A DNA stretch of 34,890 nucleotides, from positions 1-34,890 of the forward strand of contig JAIPJA010000006.1 of NCBI GenBank assembly GCA_021734405.1, in the 5' to 3' direction. The notes below the pieces were generated by a model. It made no database searches and was not told where the DNA came from. It worked only from the letters and a program-made list of their open reading frames with translations. The DNA is from Minisyncoccota bacterium (GTDB taxonomy: Bacteria; Patescibacteriota; Patescibacteriia; Patescibacteriales; UBA12465). Position 1 is the stretch's first letter. Every line of letters starts with the position of its first letter. Shown one piece after another: positions 7,664 to 15,518 of the stretch. Made by a program: the position numbers and the translations under genes.

Positions 7664-9730
7664 ATGATATATAAGTTTATCTCTTTGTTAAAATTAAATA
7701 AAAAAGATACCTATACTGCTCAAGCAGATCCTTTTGTGGTTAAGCATGGCAATATTAAAGACTCGCAGTTAAAAGATCCGAGCTATAGGAGCGATTGGAC
7801 AGAAGAAACTTTCATGGGTAAAAGTAGTGTTAGTGAAGTAGTGGGTAAAACTTTTGAGTTAAAGCGACTAAAGTTTTTAATTATCTTGCTAGCAGTTTTT
7901 GTATTTTTTCTGATTGCCCGCGTAGCTTATCTACAGGTAGTTAAGGGTGACTATTATCATGGTTTAGCAGAGGGTAATCGTGTAAGAATAAAAGATTTAG
8001 AAGCTAACAGGGGTATTATTTATGATAGAAATTTTAAGCCTTTGGTTAGAAATCAAGCTAACTTTGTCCTGTATCTAGTCCCAGCCGATTTACCTGAAGA
8101 TATCTTAGAAAGAGATGAAATTTTACGTAATTTAGATCAAATTCTAAGTTTAGAACCTAAAGAAGAAGAGTCTCCTTGGTTTGTAATTATGAAGGATAGT
8201 TTAGCTAAGGTTGATTTAAATTCTTTAGAAGCCTTTAGCCCGGTATTTGTCAGTGATAATCTTTCTTATGAAACTGCTATGAAACTTTATCTGCTGGCAG
8301 AAAAAACCCCAGGACTATCTTTAATAAGTAAAACTAGAAGAGAGTACTTATTTGTCAGTTCAGATTTACAAGAAGAAGAAAGTTTACGCCTACCTGAAGC
8401 GTCTTTAGGTATATCTTTATCGCATGTCTTAGGCTATACTGGCAAAATTAGCCCTAAAGAATTAGAAGCAGAAAGGAAAGCCTATAACCCTTTAGATTAT
8501 GTAGGTAAAACAGGTTTAGAGAGTTATTGGGAGAAAGATTTACGAGGAGTTAAAGGTAAAAAACATATAGAGGTTGATGCTTTAGGCCAAGAGAAGAAAG
8601 TTATAAACGAATATTTACCTCAGCAAGGTTCTAATTTAATTTTATCCATAGATAGTGATCTTCAAGCAGAAGCAGAAAGAGTTCTAAGAAAATATTTAGA
8701 AAAATTAAATTTAGATAAAGGCTCTATCATCATCTTAAACCCTAACTCAGGAGAAGTTCTATCTCTAGTTAGTTGGCCTGCTTATAATAATAATATTTTT
8801 GCTAGAGGAGTAAATACTAGTGAGTATAAAGAATTTTTAGCTAACCCTAATCAACCCTTATTTAATCGAGCGATTAGCGGAGAATTTCCCTCAGGCTCTA
8901 CTATTAAACCAGTTTTTTCAGCAGCCGCTCTAGAGGAAGGGGTTATTTCTGAAAATACTACTTTTTTAAGTACAGGTGGGCTTCGAATTAGTCAATGGTT
9001 TTTTCCTGATTGGCGCTTATCAGGTCATGGTCTTACCAATGTCAGGAAAGCTATTGCTGAGTCAGTAAACACTTTTTTCTATTACATCGGTGGAGGTTAT
9101 GCAGATTTTTCTGGTTTGGGCTTAGAAAATATGGTTAAATATGCTAAGCTTTTTGGTTTAGGGGAAAAGTCGGGCTTAGATTTATACAGTGAAGCAGATG
9201 GTTTCGTGCCTACACGGGAGTGGAAAGAAGAAGTGAAAAATGAGCCTTGGTATATAGGTGATACTTATCATTTTGCTATTGGCCAAGGAGATTTACTGGC
9301 TACACCGCTTCAGGTGGCTAATTTTACAGCTGTTTTTGCTAATAATGGAAAATTACTACGCCCGCATTTAGTTAAAGAAATTCGTTCTAGCAGTAATGAA
9401 GAGGTTGTAGTAAAAATAAATCCAGAAATAATACGAGAAAAGTTCATAGACGACTACAATCTATTAGTAGTTAAACAAGGCATGAGACAAGCAGTTACTT
9501 CAGGTAGCGCTAGGTTTTTAAGTGATTTACCTTTTAGCTCAGCAGGAAAAACTGGTACGGCTCAATGGTCTAGTAATCACGCTAATCATGCTTGGTTTAC
9601 TGGCTTTGCTCCTTATGAAAATCCTGAGATAGTTGTTACTATTTTAGTTGAAGAAGGTGAGGAAGGTAGTGCTGTAGCTGTGCCTATTGCTAAGGAAATT
9701 ATGCGCTGGTATTTTGAAAATAAAGAGTAA
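7664..9730 (+). CDS. mrdA: Penicillin-binding protein 2 (peptidoglycan D,D-transpeptidase)
   Basis: Class B penicillin-binding protein, 688 residues, that cross-links peptidoglycan during elongation. Residues 1-65 are a longer than usual cytoplasmic tail. One TM helix (about 68-90) is followed by the dimerisation/pedestal domain (EANRGIIYDRN near residue 118). The transpeptidase domain has the serine motif SGSTIKP with Ser412 and Lys415, the SxN motif in AESVNTFFYYIG, and the KTGT motif at Lys629. The TGK-type linker YVGKTGLESYWEKDLRG and the overall length fit MrdA/PBP2 better than FtsI, but the FtsI/MrdA assignment is the less certain part. It stands alone: no shape genes such as mreBCD or rodA are in the window. 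It precedes the hrcA heat-shock operon on the same strand with no obvious terminator between. Confidence 0.92.
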   Translation: MIYKFISLLKLNKKDTYTAQADPFVVKHGNIKDSQLKDPSYRSDWTEETFMGKSSVSEVVGKTFELKRLKFLIILLAVFVFFLIARVAYLQVVKGDYYHGLAEGNRVRIKDLEANRGIIYDRNFKPLVRNQANFVLYLVPADLPEDILERDEILRNLDQILSLEPKEEESPWFVIMKDSLAKVDLNSLEAFSPVFVSDNLSYETAMKLYLLAEKTPGLSLISKTRREYLFVSSDLQEEESLRLPEASLGISLSHVLGYTGKISPKELEAERKAYNPLDYVGKTGLESYWEKDLRGVKGKKHIEVDALGQEKKVINEYLPQQGSNLILSIDSDLQAEAERVLRKYLEKLNLDKGSIIILNPNSGEVLSLVSWPAYNNNIFARGVNTSEYKEFLANPNQPLFNRAISGEFPSGSTIKPVFSAAALEEGVISENTTFLSTGGLRISQWFFPDWRLSGHGLTNVRKAIAESVNTFFYYIGGGYADFSGLGLENMVKYAKLFGLGEKSGLDLYSEADGFVPTREWKEEVKNEPWYIGDTYHFAIGQGDLLATPLQVANFTAVFANNGKLLRPHLVKEIRSSSNEEVVVKINPEIIREKFIDDYNLLVVKQGMRQAVTSGSARFLSDLPFSSAGKTGTAQWSSNHANHAWFTGFAPYENPEIVVTILVEEGEEGSAVAVPIAKEIMRWYFENKE

Positions 9731-9784
9731 AAGATAATATATAGTAGTTTAAAATAGTCATATCAATAAAGACATACATAATAA

Positions 9785-9811
9785 TTAGCACTCTCTTGAC
9801 ATGAGTGCTAA
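9785..9811 (+). promoter_or_regulatory. CIRCE operator (HrcA binding site) of hrcA-grpE
   Basis: TTAGCACTC - 9 bases - GAGTGCTAA, a perfect match to the CIRCE consensus. The 9-base centre contains the promoter's -35 hexamer, so HrcA binding would directly block RNA polymerase. Confidence 0.97.
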
Positions 9812-9823
9812 TTTTGCTATAAT
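9796..9823 (+). promoter_or_regulatory. Promoter of hrcA-grpE
   Basis: TTGACA (9796-9801, inside the CIRCE spacer) and TATAAT (9818-9823) with a 16-base spacer: a consensus vegetative promoter. The leader to ATG 9844 is about 14 bases and carries no SD. Confidence 0.9.
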
Positions 9824-9843
9824 GAAAAAGTCAATAAAAAAAT

Positions 9844-10527
9844 ATGCAAAATAGACAAGAAAAAATTTTATCTATTATTATAAAAGAACATATAAAAACT
9901 GCTGAACCAGTAGGCTCTTCTATTGTTTCTAACCGCTATAGACCTATTATGTCTTCAGCTACTATTAGAAATGAAATGGCAGAGCTGGAAAAAGCCGGCT
10001 ATATTTACCAGCCACACACTTCAGCTGGCAGAGTGCCTACGGAGGCTGGTTATTTGTTGTATTTAGAAGGTTTAAAATTAAAAGATTTAAACACAGCAGA
10101 GAAACAGGAACTTGAAAATAGCTTAGGTGATTTTTCTGAAGATAGTTTAAAATCCACTGCTAAACATATTGCTAAAATTTCAGATCAAGCAGTCTTTTGG
10201 GCTTTTCATAAAAATAGTTTGTATTACACCGGAATTTTTAATTTATTCCAACAACCCGAGTTTGCAGTTCAAGATTTAATTCAAGATGTGTCTTTAGTGA
10301 TAGATAGAATGGAAGACGTTATCGGAGAGGTTTTTGAAAGTATATCTTTTGGTCCCCAAGTTTTTATCGGTGCAGAAAATCCTTTTGGTCCGATTTTTTC
10401 TACCTTAACCTTAAAATACCAAAAGCATAACACCACTGGACTGCTAGGAGTCTTAGGTCCAATGAGAATGAATTATGATAAGAATTTAGCTATTTTAAAA
10501 TATTTAGAAGATAAATTAAATTTTTAA
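9844..10527 (+). CDS. hrcA: Heat-inducible transcription repressor HrcA, short form
   Basis: Repressor of class I heat-shock genes that binds CIRCE; the operator lies directly upstream, giving autoregulation. The N-terminal winged helix (about 1-75) is canonical: RQEKILSIIIKEHIKTAEPVGS, then MSSATIRNEMAELEKAGYI and HTSAGRVPTEAGY. The C-terminal GAF-like domain retains VFIGAENPFG and GVLGPMRMNYDKN, which match the family. At 227 residues it is much shorter than the roughly 340 usual for HrcA; the missing length falls between these conserved blocks, which suggests loss of the inserted dimerisation region. The grpE fusion gene starts 3 bases after its stop. GroEL normally assists HrcA folding, and groESL is also CIRCE-controlled here, closing the feedback loop. 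Confidence 0.94.
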   Translation: MQNRQEKILSIIIKEHIKTAEPVGSSIVSNRYRPIMSSATIRNEMAELEKAGYIYQPHTSAGRVPTEAGYLLYLEGLKLKDLNTAEKQELENSLGDFSEDSLKSTAKHIAKISDQAVFWAFHKNSLYYTGIFNLFQQPEFAVQDLIQDVSLVIDRMEDVIGEVFESISFGPQVFIGAENPFGPIFSTLTLKYQKHNTTGLLGVLGPMRMNYDKNLAILKYLEDKLNF

Positions 10528-10530
10528 GCT

Positions 10531-11232
10531 ATGGATAACAAAAAGTCATCTAAAGCCAGTCTAAAACCGGGACTATACAGGCACTATAAAGGAGGGGTTT
10601 ATCAATTTTTGTATTTAGCCCAAGATAAACTAGAGGATCAAATTCAAGTGGTCTATAAGGATAGAGATCAGGAAAACTATTATGTTAGATCTTTGGATAA
10701 TTTTTTAGGCAAAGTAAAACAGGGAAAAGAATTAAAGCCTAGATTTGAATTTTTATCAGAGTTACCAGTTGATAGTTGGGAGTCTCGTTACAAGCGTGCT
10801 TTAGCTGATTATCAAAATTTAATTAGAGAATCAGCTAAAGAAAAAGAAACTTATTACAAGTATGCTTTAGAGGGATTTATACAAGAACTTTTACCAGTGT
10901 ATGATAATTTAAAAATTTCTATAGCCAGTTTATCTTATAAGGAAGCTTCTAATCCTTGGGTGGAAGGAATTAAATATGTTATAAAGCAATTTGAGCAAGT
11001 TCTAAATTCTCAAGGAGTAGAGGAAATTTCTACTTTAGATAAGCCTTTTGATCCAGAGCTTATGGAAGCCGTAGAAGATCCTGACAGGAAGAAAGAAAAA
11101 ACCACTCAAGTTCAAGAAGATAAATTTAAGTCAAATAATGAAAATAGTCTTCCTTTAGTTAAAAAACAAATAACCCCAGGTTATAGATTAAAAGGTAAAA
11201 CTATTCGTCCAGCTAGAGTGGTGGTGGAATAA
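10531..11232 (+). CDS. grpE: GrpE nucleotide exchange factor with N-terminal DUF1653 domain
   Basis: ADP/ATP exchange factor for DnaK, 233 residues. Residues about 84-130 are the long GrpE helix (RYKRALADYQNLIRES, then LLPVYDNLKISI). About 135-233 is the beta-rich head, with GIKYVIKQFEQVLNSQGVEE, PFDPELMEAVED and the C-terminal GYRLKGKTIRPARVVV. Residues about 12-78 are not part of GrpE: LKPGLYRHYKGGVYQFLYLA and the closing KPRFEFL match DUF1653, a small domain usually encoded alone. The frame is continuous and no internal ATG precedes the GrpE part, so the fusion is genuine in this sequence. The usual His in FDPxxHEAV is Met. It is cotranscribed with hrcA (3-base gap) under CIRCE control; its partner dnaK lies downstream after hsp20. 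Confidence 0.93.
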   Translation: MDNKKSSKASLKPGLYRHYKGGVYQFLYLAQDKLEDQIQVVYKDRDQENYYVRSLDNFLGKVKQGKELKPRFEFLSELPVDSWESRYKRALADYQNLIRESAKEKETYYKYALEGFIQELLPVYDNLKISIASLSYKEASNPWVEGIKYVIKQFEQVLNSQGVEEISTLDKPFDPELMEAVEDPDRKKEKTTQVQEDKFKSNNENSLPLVKKQITPGYRLKGKTIRPARVVVE

Positions 11233-11269
11233 AAAATAGTTAAAAAGGAAGTTTTAAACTTAAAAATAA

Positions 11270-11299
11270 TAATTAAGTAATTACCATAATTAAGTAATT
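11270..11299. repeat. Tandem 13-mer upstream of hsp20
   Basis: TAATTAAGTAATT occurs at 11270-11282 and 11287-11299, 17 bases apart start to start. It lies in the 169-base AT-rich gap before hsp20, which contains no CIRCE and no confident promoter. It could be a regulator site or low-complexity coincidence. Confidence 0.4.
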
Positions 11300-11341
11300 T
11301 AGATATTAATAAATAAATATTAATTTTAAATTAGTTAAATA

Positions 11342-11399
11342 ATTTATCCAGCCTTATCCTCAAGTATTTCTAACTTGATTTAAGGCGGGAGAGATAAAT
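11342..11399 (+). promoter_or_regulatory. Leader hairpin of hsp20, candidate RNA thermometer
   Basis: Three nested stems are visible. ATTTATC (11342-11348) pairs with GATAAAT (11393-11399), GCCTTA (11351-11356) with TAAGGC (11381-11386), and TCAAGT (11360-11365) with ACTTGA (11373-11378), over a 7-base loop. The structure ends 2 bases before the ATG at 11402. The only SD-like run, GGGAGAG (11387-11393), lies in the internal loop and in the base of the lowest, AT-only-plus-one-GC stem, so melting would free it. Known RNA thermometers (ROSE and fourU types) sit in the same place in small heat-shock genes of other phyla. Function here is inferred. Confidence 0.6.
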
Positions 11400-11401
11400 C
11401 T

Positions 11402-11833
11402 ATGGCACTAATAAAATGGTCACCATTTTTCTCAGATAACTGGGATGAAATGGATAGAGCTTTTTCAGATTTTATGCCAGTGCCGGTTCGTCAGCAAAAT
11501 TTTACTCCGGCAGTAGATATGTATGAAGATGAGAATAATGTTATTGTTGAAACTCAACTGGCAGGTATTGACCCTGACAAAGTCAATATTTCTATTGAAA
11601 ATGATGTTTTATGCATTAAAGGTGAAGGAGAAAAAACTAGTGAAGTTGAAGACAAAAATTATTATCGCAAAGAAATTAAAAGAGGTAGTTTCTATCGTAG
11701 CATTCCTTTACCTACTCATGTTTCCGGTGACAAAGCTTCAGCGGTAGCAGAGGAAGGAGTTTTGAAAATAAGTATTCCTAAAGCCCCAGAAACTAAACCT
11801 AAACAAATAAAGATAAACAAGTCCAAGAAATAA
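11402..11833 (+). CDS. Small heat-shock protein, Hsp20/alpha-crystallin family
   Basis: ATP-independent holdase chaperone of 143 residues that keeps unfolding proteins soluble for DnaK and GroEL. The short N-terminal arm (MALIKWSPFF) is typical of the IbpA/Hsp16 class. The alpha-crystallin domain spans about residues 35-130, with PAVDMYEDENNVIVETQLAG, the ENDVLCIKGEGE strand, KEIKRGSFYRSIPLP and the A-EEGVLKISIPK signature. The C-terminal IKI (136-138) is the I-x-I motif that docks onto neighbouring subunits. It lies between grpE and dnaK. Its leader has an elaborate hairpin over the ribosome-binding region and no CIRCE. Confidence 0.95.
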   Translation: MALIKWSPFFSDNWDEMDRAFSDFMPVPVRQQNFTPAVDMYEDENNVIVETQLAGIDPDKVNISIENDVLCIKGEGEKTSEVEDKNYYRKEIKRGSFYRSIPLPTHVSGDKASAVAEEGVLKISIPKAPETKPKQIKINKSKK

Positions 11834-11844
11834 TATAGACAAAT

Positions 11845-11866
11845 TACGCCTAAATATTTAGGCGTA
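11845..11866. promoter_or_regulatory. 22-base perfect palindrome between hsp20 and dnaK
   Basis: TACGCCTAAAT followed directly by ATTTAGGCGTA is a perfect palindrome that begins 11 bases after the hsp20 stop. Imperfect outer pairing (AGAC with GTCT) extends it. No U-tract follows, so it is a poor intrinsic terminator. It may be a 3'-end stabilising hairpin or a protein-binding operator. Confidence 0.5.
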
Positions 11867-11942
11867 TTAGTCTGTATTAATTCTAAAACAGTAAATAGAA
11901 ATTAATACTAATATAAGTATAAATAATAAAGTAATTAATTTA

Positions 11943-11976
11943 ATCATGATAAGCAGAGCGCCTGGTTATCAATGAT
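11943..11976 (+). promoter_or_regulatory. Leader hairpin immediately before dnaK
   Basis: ATCATGATAA (11943-11952) pairs with TTATC-A-ATGAT (11966-11976, one bulged A). CAG (11954-11956) and CTG (11962-11964) continue the stem after a G-G mismatch. The hairpin ends 12 bases before the ATG at 11989. No SD is visible. It may influence translation or mark the end of the upstream mRNA. Confidence 0.4.
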
Positions 11977-11988
11977 ATATAAAAACTT

Positions 11989-13938
11989 ATGTCAAAAATT
12001 TTAGGAATTGATCTAGGGACAACTAACAGTGCGATGGCTATTATAGAAGGAGGCCAGCCTAAAATCTTAGAAAACTCCGAAGGTAATCGTACTACTCCCT
12101 CAATTGTCGCTATTTCCAAAAATGGCGAGAGGCTGGTCGGGCAAGCTGCTAAAAGGCAGGCTGTAACTAATCCCGAAAATACTGTTTTTGCTGTTAAAAG
12201 GTTAATTGGTAGAAAATTTGAAGATGAAGAAGTGCAAAAAGATATAAAAAATTATCCTTATAAGATAGTAAAGTCAGGTGAAGGGGTTAAGGTTAAATTT
12301 TCTGATGATAAAGAACATAGTCCTCAAGAGGTTTCAGCTATGATTTTATCAAAAATGAAAGCAGATGCTGAAAGTAAGACTGGAGAGAAAATTACCGAAG
12401 CCATTATAACCGTGCCAGCCTATTTCAACGACTCTCAACGTCAGGCTACTAAAGACGCTGGTAAAATTGCTGGACTAGAAGTAAAAAGAATTATTAATGA
12501 ACCAACAGCAGCAGCTTTAGCTTATGGCTTTGATAAAAAGAAAGGTCAACAAATAGCTGTCTATGATTTAGGTGGAGGAACCTTTGATATTTCTATCTTA
12601 GATGTGTCTGAAGATACAGTGGAGGTAAAAGCTACTAATGGAGATACTCATTTAGGCGGAGAAGACTTTGATCTACGTATTATTAATTGGATTATAGAGG
12701 AGTTTAAAAAAGAAAATGGTATTGATTTAGGTAATGACCCCTTAGCTTTACAAAGAATTAAAGAAGCGGCTGAAAAAGCTAAAATAGAGCTTTCTTATAC
12801 TACTGAAACAGAAATCAACCAACCTTTTATCACCACTACTGCTGATGGTCCTAAACATTTGGTTAAAAAAATCTCTCGTGCTAAATTAGAAAGCTTGGTA
12901 GAAGATTTAGTTAAAAAAACCATTGAACCTTGTAAAGCAGCTTTAAAAGATGCTGGTCTAGAAACCAAGGACATTGAAGAAGTGGTCATGGTGGGAGGCA
13001 TGACTAGAATGCCCATGGTGCAGAAGCAAATTAAAGAGTTCTTTGGTAAAGAGCCTAACTTAAGCGTTAATCCTGATGAAGTAGTAGCTTTAGGAGCAGC
13101 TGTTCAGGCTGGTGTTTTGCAAGGTGATGTTAAAGATGTTTTACTTTTAGATGTTACACCTTTAACTTTAGGGATTGAAACTTTAGGCGGAGTAGCTACA
13201 CCTTTAATTGAGAGAAATAGTACTATACCGACATCTAAGTCGCAAACCTTTTCTACAGCCGCTGATAGTCAAACTAGTGTAGAAATTCATGTAGTACAAG
13301 GAGAAAGAGCCATGGCTTCAGATAATAAAACTCTAGGTAGATTTATTTTAGATGGTATTCCCCCAGCTCCTAGAGGCGTGCCTCAAGTCGAAGTATCTTT
13401 TGATATTGATGCTAATGGAATTTTAAATGTTAGCGCTAAAGATAAAGCTTCAGGCAAAGAGCAAAAGATTACTATCACTGCTTCTTCAGGTTTAAGTGAT
13501 GAAGAAATTGAAAAAATGAAGCAAGATGCACAAAAACATGCTGATGATGATAAAAAGAAAAAAGAAAATATTGAAATTAAAAATCAAGCTGAAGCTGTCT
13601 ATATTCAAACAGAAAAATTGTTAAAAGAATCTGGTGATAAAATGAAAGCAGAAGATAAAAAAGAGTTAGAAACTAAATTAGAGGAGTTAAAGCAAGTTAA
13701 AGATTCTGATAAATACGAGGAAATGAAAGCTAAAATGGAGAGCCTGACAGAAGTGGCTCAAAAAATTGGCGCTTCTATGTACCAAAACACTTCTCCGGAT
13801 AATGCTCCAGGAGCTACAGGTTCTGAGGCTAAAGGGTCTGAAGAAGCTTCTGACCAGAAAAAAGCTGAAGAAGAAGTAGTTGAAGGTGAGGTTGAGGATA
13901 ATAAAGAGGAGACTAAAGACTCTGAAGATAAAAAATAA
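11989..13938 (+). CDS. dnaK: Chaperone protein DnaK (Hsp70)
   Basis: ATP-driven Hsp70 chaperone, 649 residues. The nucleotide-binding domain begins with [15 protein letters not shown] and contains [33 protein letters not shown], the phosphate loop [14 protein letters not shown] and [14 protein letters not shown]. The linker [19 protein letters not shown] leads to the substrate-binding domain (residues about 390-500), then the helical lid. The C-terminus is a highly acidic, low-complexity tail instead of the EEVD-type end. It works with GrpE (upstream) and DnaJ (downstream). No CIRCE lies in the 155 bases before it; a palindrome and a leader hairpin are there instead. A hairpin and then a DUF3467 gene follow. 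Confidence 0.98.
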   Translation: MSKILGIDLGTTNSAMAIIEGGQPKILENSEGNRTTPSIVAISKNGERLVGQAAKRQAVTNPENTVFAVKRLIGRKFEDEEVQKDIKNYPYKIVKSGEGVKVKFSDDKEHSPQEVSAMILSKMKADAESKTGEKITEAIITVPAYFNDSQRQATKDAGKIAGLEVKRIINEPTAAALAYGFDKKKGQQIAVYDLGGGTFDISILDVSEDTVEVKATNGDTHLGGEDFDLRIINWIIEEFKKENGIDLGNDPLALQRIKEAAEKAKIELSYTTETEINQPFITTTADGPKHLVKKISRAKLESLVEDLVKKTIEPCKAALKDAGLETKDIEEVVMVGGMTRMPMVQKQIKEFFGKEPNLSVNPDEVVALGAAVQAGVLQGDVKDVLLLDVTPLTLGIETLGGVATPLIERNSTIPTSKSQTFSTAADSQTSVEIHVVQGERAMASDNKTLGRFILDGIPPAPRGVPQVEVSFDIDANGILNVSAKDKASGKEQKITITASSGLSDEEIEKMKQDAQKHADDDKKKKENIEIKNQAEAVYIQTEKLLKESGDKMKAEDKKELETKLEELKQVKDSDKYEEMKAKMESLTEVAQKIGASMYQNTSPDNAPGATGSEAKGSEEASDQKKAEEEVVEGEVEDNKEETKDSEDKK

Positions 13939-13952
13939 TAAGTAGAATTTAT

Positions 13953-13977
13953 GGTTGCTAAAATATTTTTAGCAACT
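13953..13977 (+). promoter_or_regulatory. Hairpin after dnaK
   Basis: GTTGCTAAAA (13954-13963) and TTTTAGCAAC (13967-13976) form a 10-bp perfect stem with a 3-base loop; a flanking G-U adds one more pair. No clean U-tract follows, so partial termination or mRNA stabilisation between dnaK and the downstream genes is more likely than full termination. Confidence 0.6.
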
Positions 13978-14008
13978 ACTAAATTTTATTTATTTTAACC
14001 TTAATTAT

Positions 14009-14317
14009 ATGGATAATGCAAAAAATCAGAATCAGAACAAGCAAGCGTCTGGCAGGCAAGTAAACATTGCGGATAATTTGCCTGGAGCTGAATATGCTAA
14101 TGCTGCTCAATTTCAATTTAATAAAGATGAAATGCAGATGTTATTTTTAAATATATTTGGTGGCAATGGCAGGACCGCTGCTAAAATTATTACTAGCCCT
14201 GGTCATTTTAAAAGAATAGTGGCAGTAATGAGTCAGGTAATGGATAAATATGAAAAACAGCACGGTGAAGTTAAAGAGAGTCAGGCTATAAACTCAGAAA
14301 TAGGTTTTAAAGCGTAG
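14009..14317 (+). CDS. DUF3467 family protein
   Basis: A 102-residue soluble protein with no signal peptide. The core NIADNLPGAEYANAAQFQF, FLNIFGG and SPGHFKRIVAVMSQVMDKYEKQHG matches the pattern of DUF3467. That family has an N-terminal 'YaNaxxi' strand, a central strand and a closing helix with 'K-x-x-x-x-L-x-x-x-x-x-x-Y-E-x-x-x-G'. Its biochemical role is not established. It lies between dnaK and dnaJ and only 4 bases before dnaJ, so it should be translated with the chaperones, making a link to protein quality control plausible. It has no SD. Confidence 0.8.
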   Translation: MDNAKNQNQNKQASGRQVNIADNLPGAEYANAAQFQFNKDEMQMLFLNIFGGNGRTAAKIITSPGHFKRIVAVMSQVMDKYEKQHGEVKESQAINSEIGFKA

Positions 14318-14321
14318 TTGT

Positions 14322-15401
14322 ATGGCTAATAAAGATTATTATAAAATTTTGGGACTTTCTAAGGAAGCTTCTCCAGCTGAGATCAAAAAAGCTTTTAGGG
14401 AAAAAGCCCATAAATACCACCCAGATAAGCAAGGTGGTGATGAAGCCAAGTTTAAAGAAATAAATGAAGCTTATCAAGTATTAAATAACCCTCAAAAACG
14501 GAGCCAATACGATCAATTTGGTTCAGATTTTGCTAATGGTCAAGCTGGTGGAGGTTTTTCTGGTTGGCAAAATGCTGCTGGTTTTGGTGATAATATAGAC
14601 TTTGAAGATTTGGGCGATATTTTCTCAGGTATGGGTGATATTTTTGGTTTTGGTGGGTCTAGATCTCGTAGCAGAGGTCAAGCTCGAGGCAATGATATTC
14701 AAATAATTTTAACTGTAAATTTGGAAGAAGTAGCTTTTGGGGCTCATAAAGAAATTGAATTAGAGAAAAATACTATTTGTTCTCATTGCGAGGGTCAAGG
14801 ACATGAACCTAATTCTAAAGTGGAAACCTGCCCCACTTGTCAGGGTAAAGGAGAGGTTATACAAGCGCAGAGAACTATTTTTGGTAGTTTTCAATCTCGT
14901 GCTGTTTGTCCTAATTGCCAGGGTCAAGGAAAAATTTATAGTGATAAATGTCGAGTTTGCTCGGGGGAAGGTAGAGTAAGAGATAAAGTTAGAATGAAAA
15001 TAAAAATACCAGCTGGCATACATGAAGGTCAAAGTATTCGTTTAGCTGGTTCAGGGGAGGCTGGTTTAAAAGGTGCTCCTAGCGGAGATTTATTTGTTAA
15101 AGTAAAAATAACTCCTCATCCTGATTTCGAAAGAGACGGAGATAATATAAAAAGTGTAAAAAAAGTTAGCTTTACTCAGGTGGCTTTAGGCGATAAAATT
15201 GATATTTCAACTTTAGATGGTAAGGTAAAATTAAAAATACCAGAAGGAACTCAATCAGGCACAACCTTTCGTCTTAAAGCTAAGGGTTTAGAGCGATTAC
15301 AGTCTCGTGGACGTGGAGATCATTTAGTTAAAGTTATGGTGGAGACTCCTAAAAAATTAACTAAAAAACAAAAGGAACTTATTAAGGATTTAGGGATTTA
15401 A
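14322..15401 (+). CDS. dnaJ: Chaperone protein DnaJ (Hsp40)
   Basis: Type I J-domain co-chaperone, 359 residues, that delivers substrates to DnaK and stimulates its ATPase. The J domain (1-65) has the catalytic HPD in KYHPDKQGG. A Gly/Phe-rich region follows (about 70-115, with GFGDNIDFEDLGDIFSG). The zinc-binding region has all four repeats: CSHCEGQG, CPTCQGKG, CPNCQGQG and CRVCSGEG. The two beta-sandwich substrate-binding domains lead to a C-terminus slightly shorter than in E. coli DnaJ. It is the last gene of the dnaK-DUF3467-dnaJ group. Confidence 0.98.
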   Translation: MANKDYYKILGLSKEASPAEIKKAFREKAHKYHPDKQGGDEAKFKEINEAYQVLNNPQKRSQYDQFGSDFANGQAGGGFSGWQNAAGFGDNIDFEDLGDIFSGMGDIFGFGGSRSRSRGQARGNDIQIILTVNLEEVAFGAHKEIELEKNTICSHCEGQGHEPNSKVETCPTCQGKGEVIQAQRTIFGSFQSRAVCPNCQGQGKIYSDKCRVCSGEGRVRDKVRMKIKIPAGIHEGQSIRLAGSGEAGLKGAPSGDLFVKVKITPHPDFERDGDNIKSVKKVSFTQVALGDKIDISTLDGKVKLKIPEGTQSGTTFRLKAKGLERLQSRGRGDHLVKVMVETPKKLTKKQKELIKDLGI

Positions 15402-15459
15402 AACCAATGACAAACTAATAACACTTTTTTATCAATAGAAGAAAAAAGACCGATTTTTA

Positions 15460-15487
15460 TTGACAAAAATAACTCTATTGCTATAAT
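15460..15487 (+). promoter_or_regulatory. Promoter of the small acidic protein gene
   Basis: TTGACA (15460-15465) and TATAAT (15482-15487), 16-base spacer. The leader is about 25 bases, with a weak AAAGG just before the ATG. Confidence 0.8.
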
Positions 15488-15518
15488 ATAAGTAAGCTGA
15501 ATTTTTAATTTAAAAGGT

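Noticed and set aside
11523-11747. Second plus-strand ORF inside hsp20
   Set aside because: It is a +1 frame shadow within a well conserved Hsp20 gene.
11845-11866. Intrinsic terminator between hsp20 and dnaK
   Set aside because: The palindrome is strong but is followed by TTAGTCTGTATT, not a U-tract.
11233-11988. CIRCE operators before hsp20 or dnaK
   Set aside because: Both strands were read for TTAGCACTC or GAGTGCTAA and no copy or near copy was seen.
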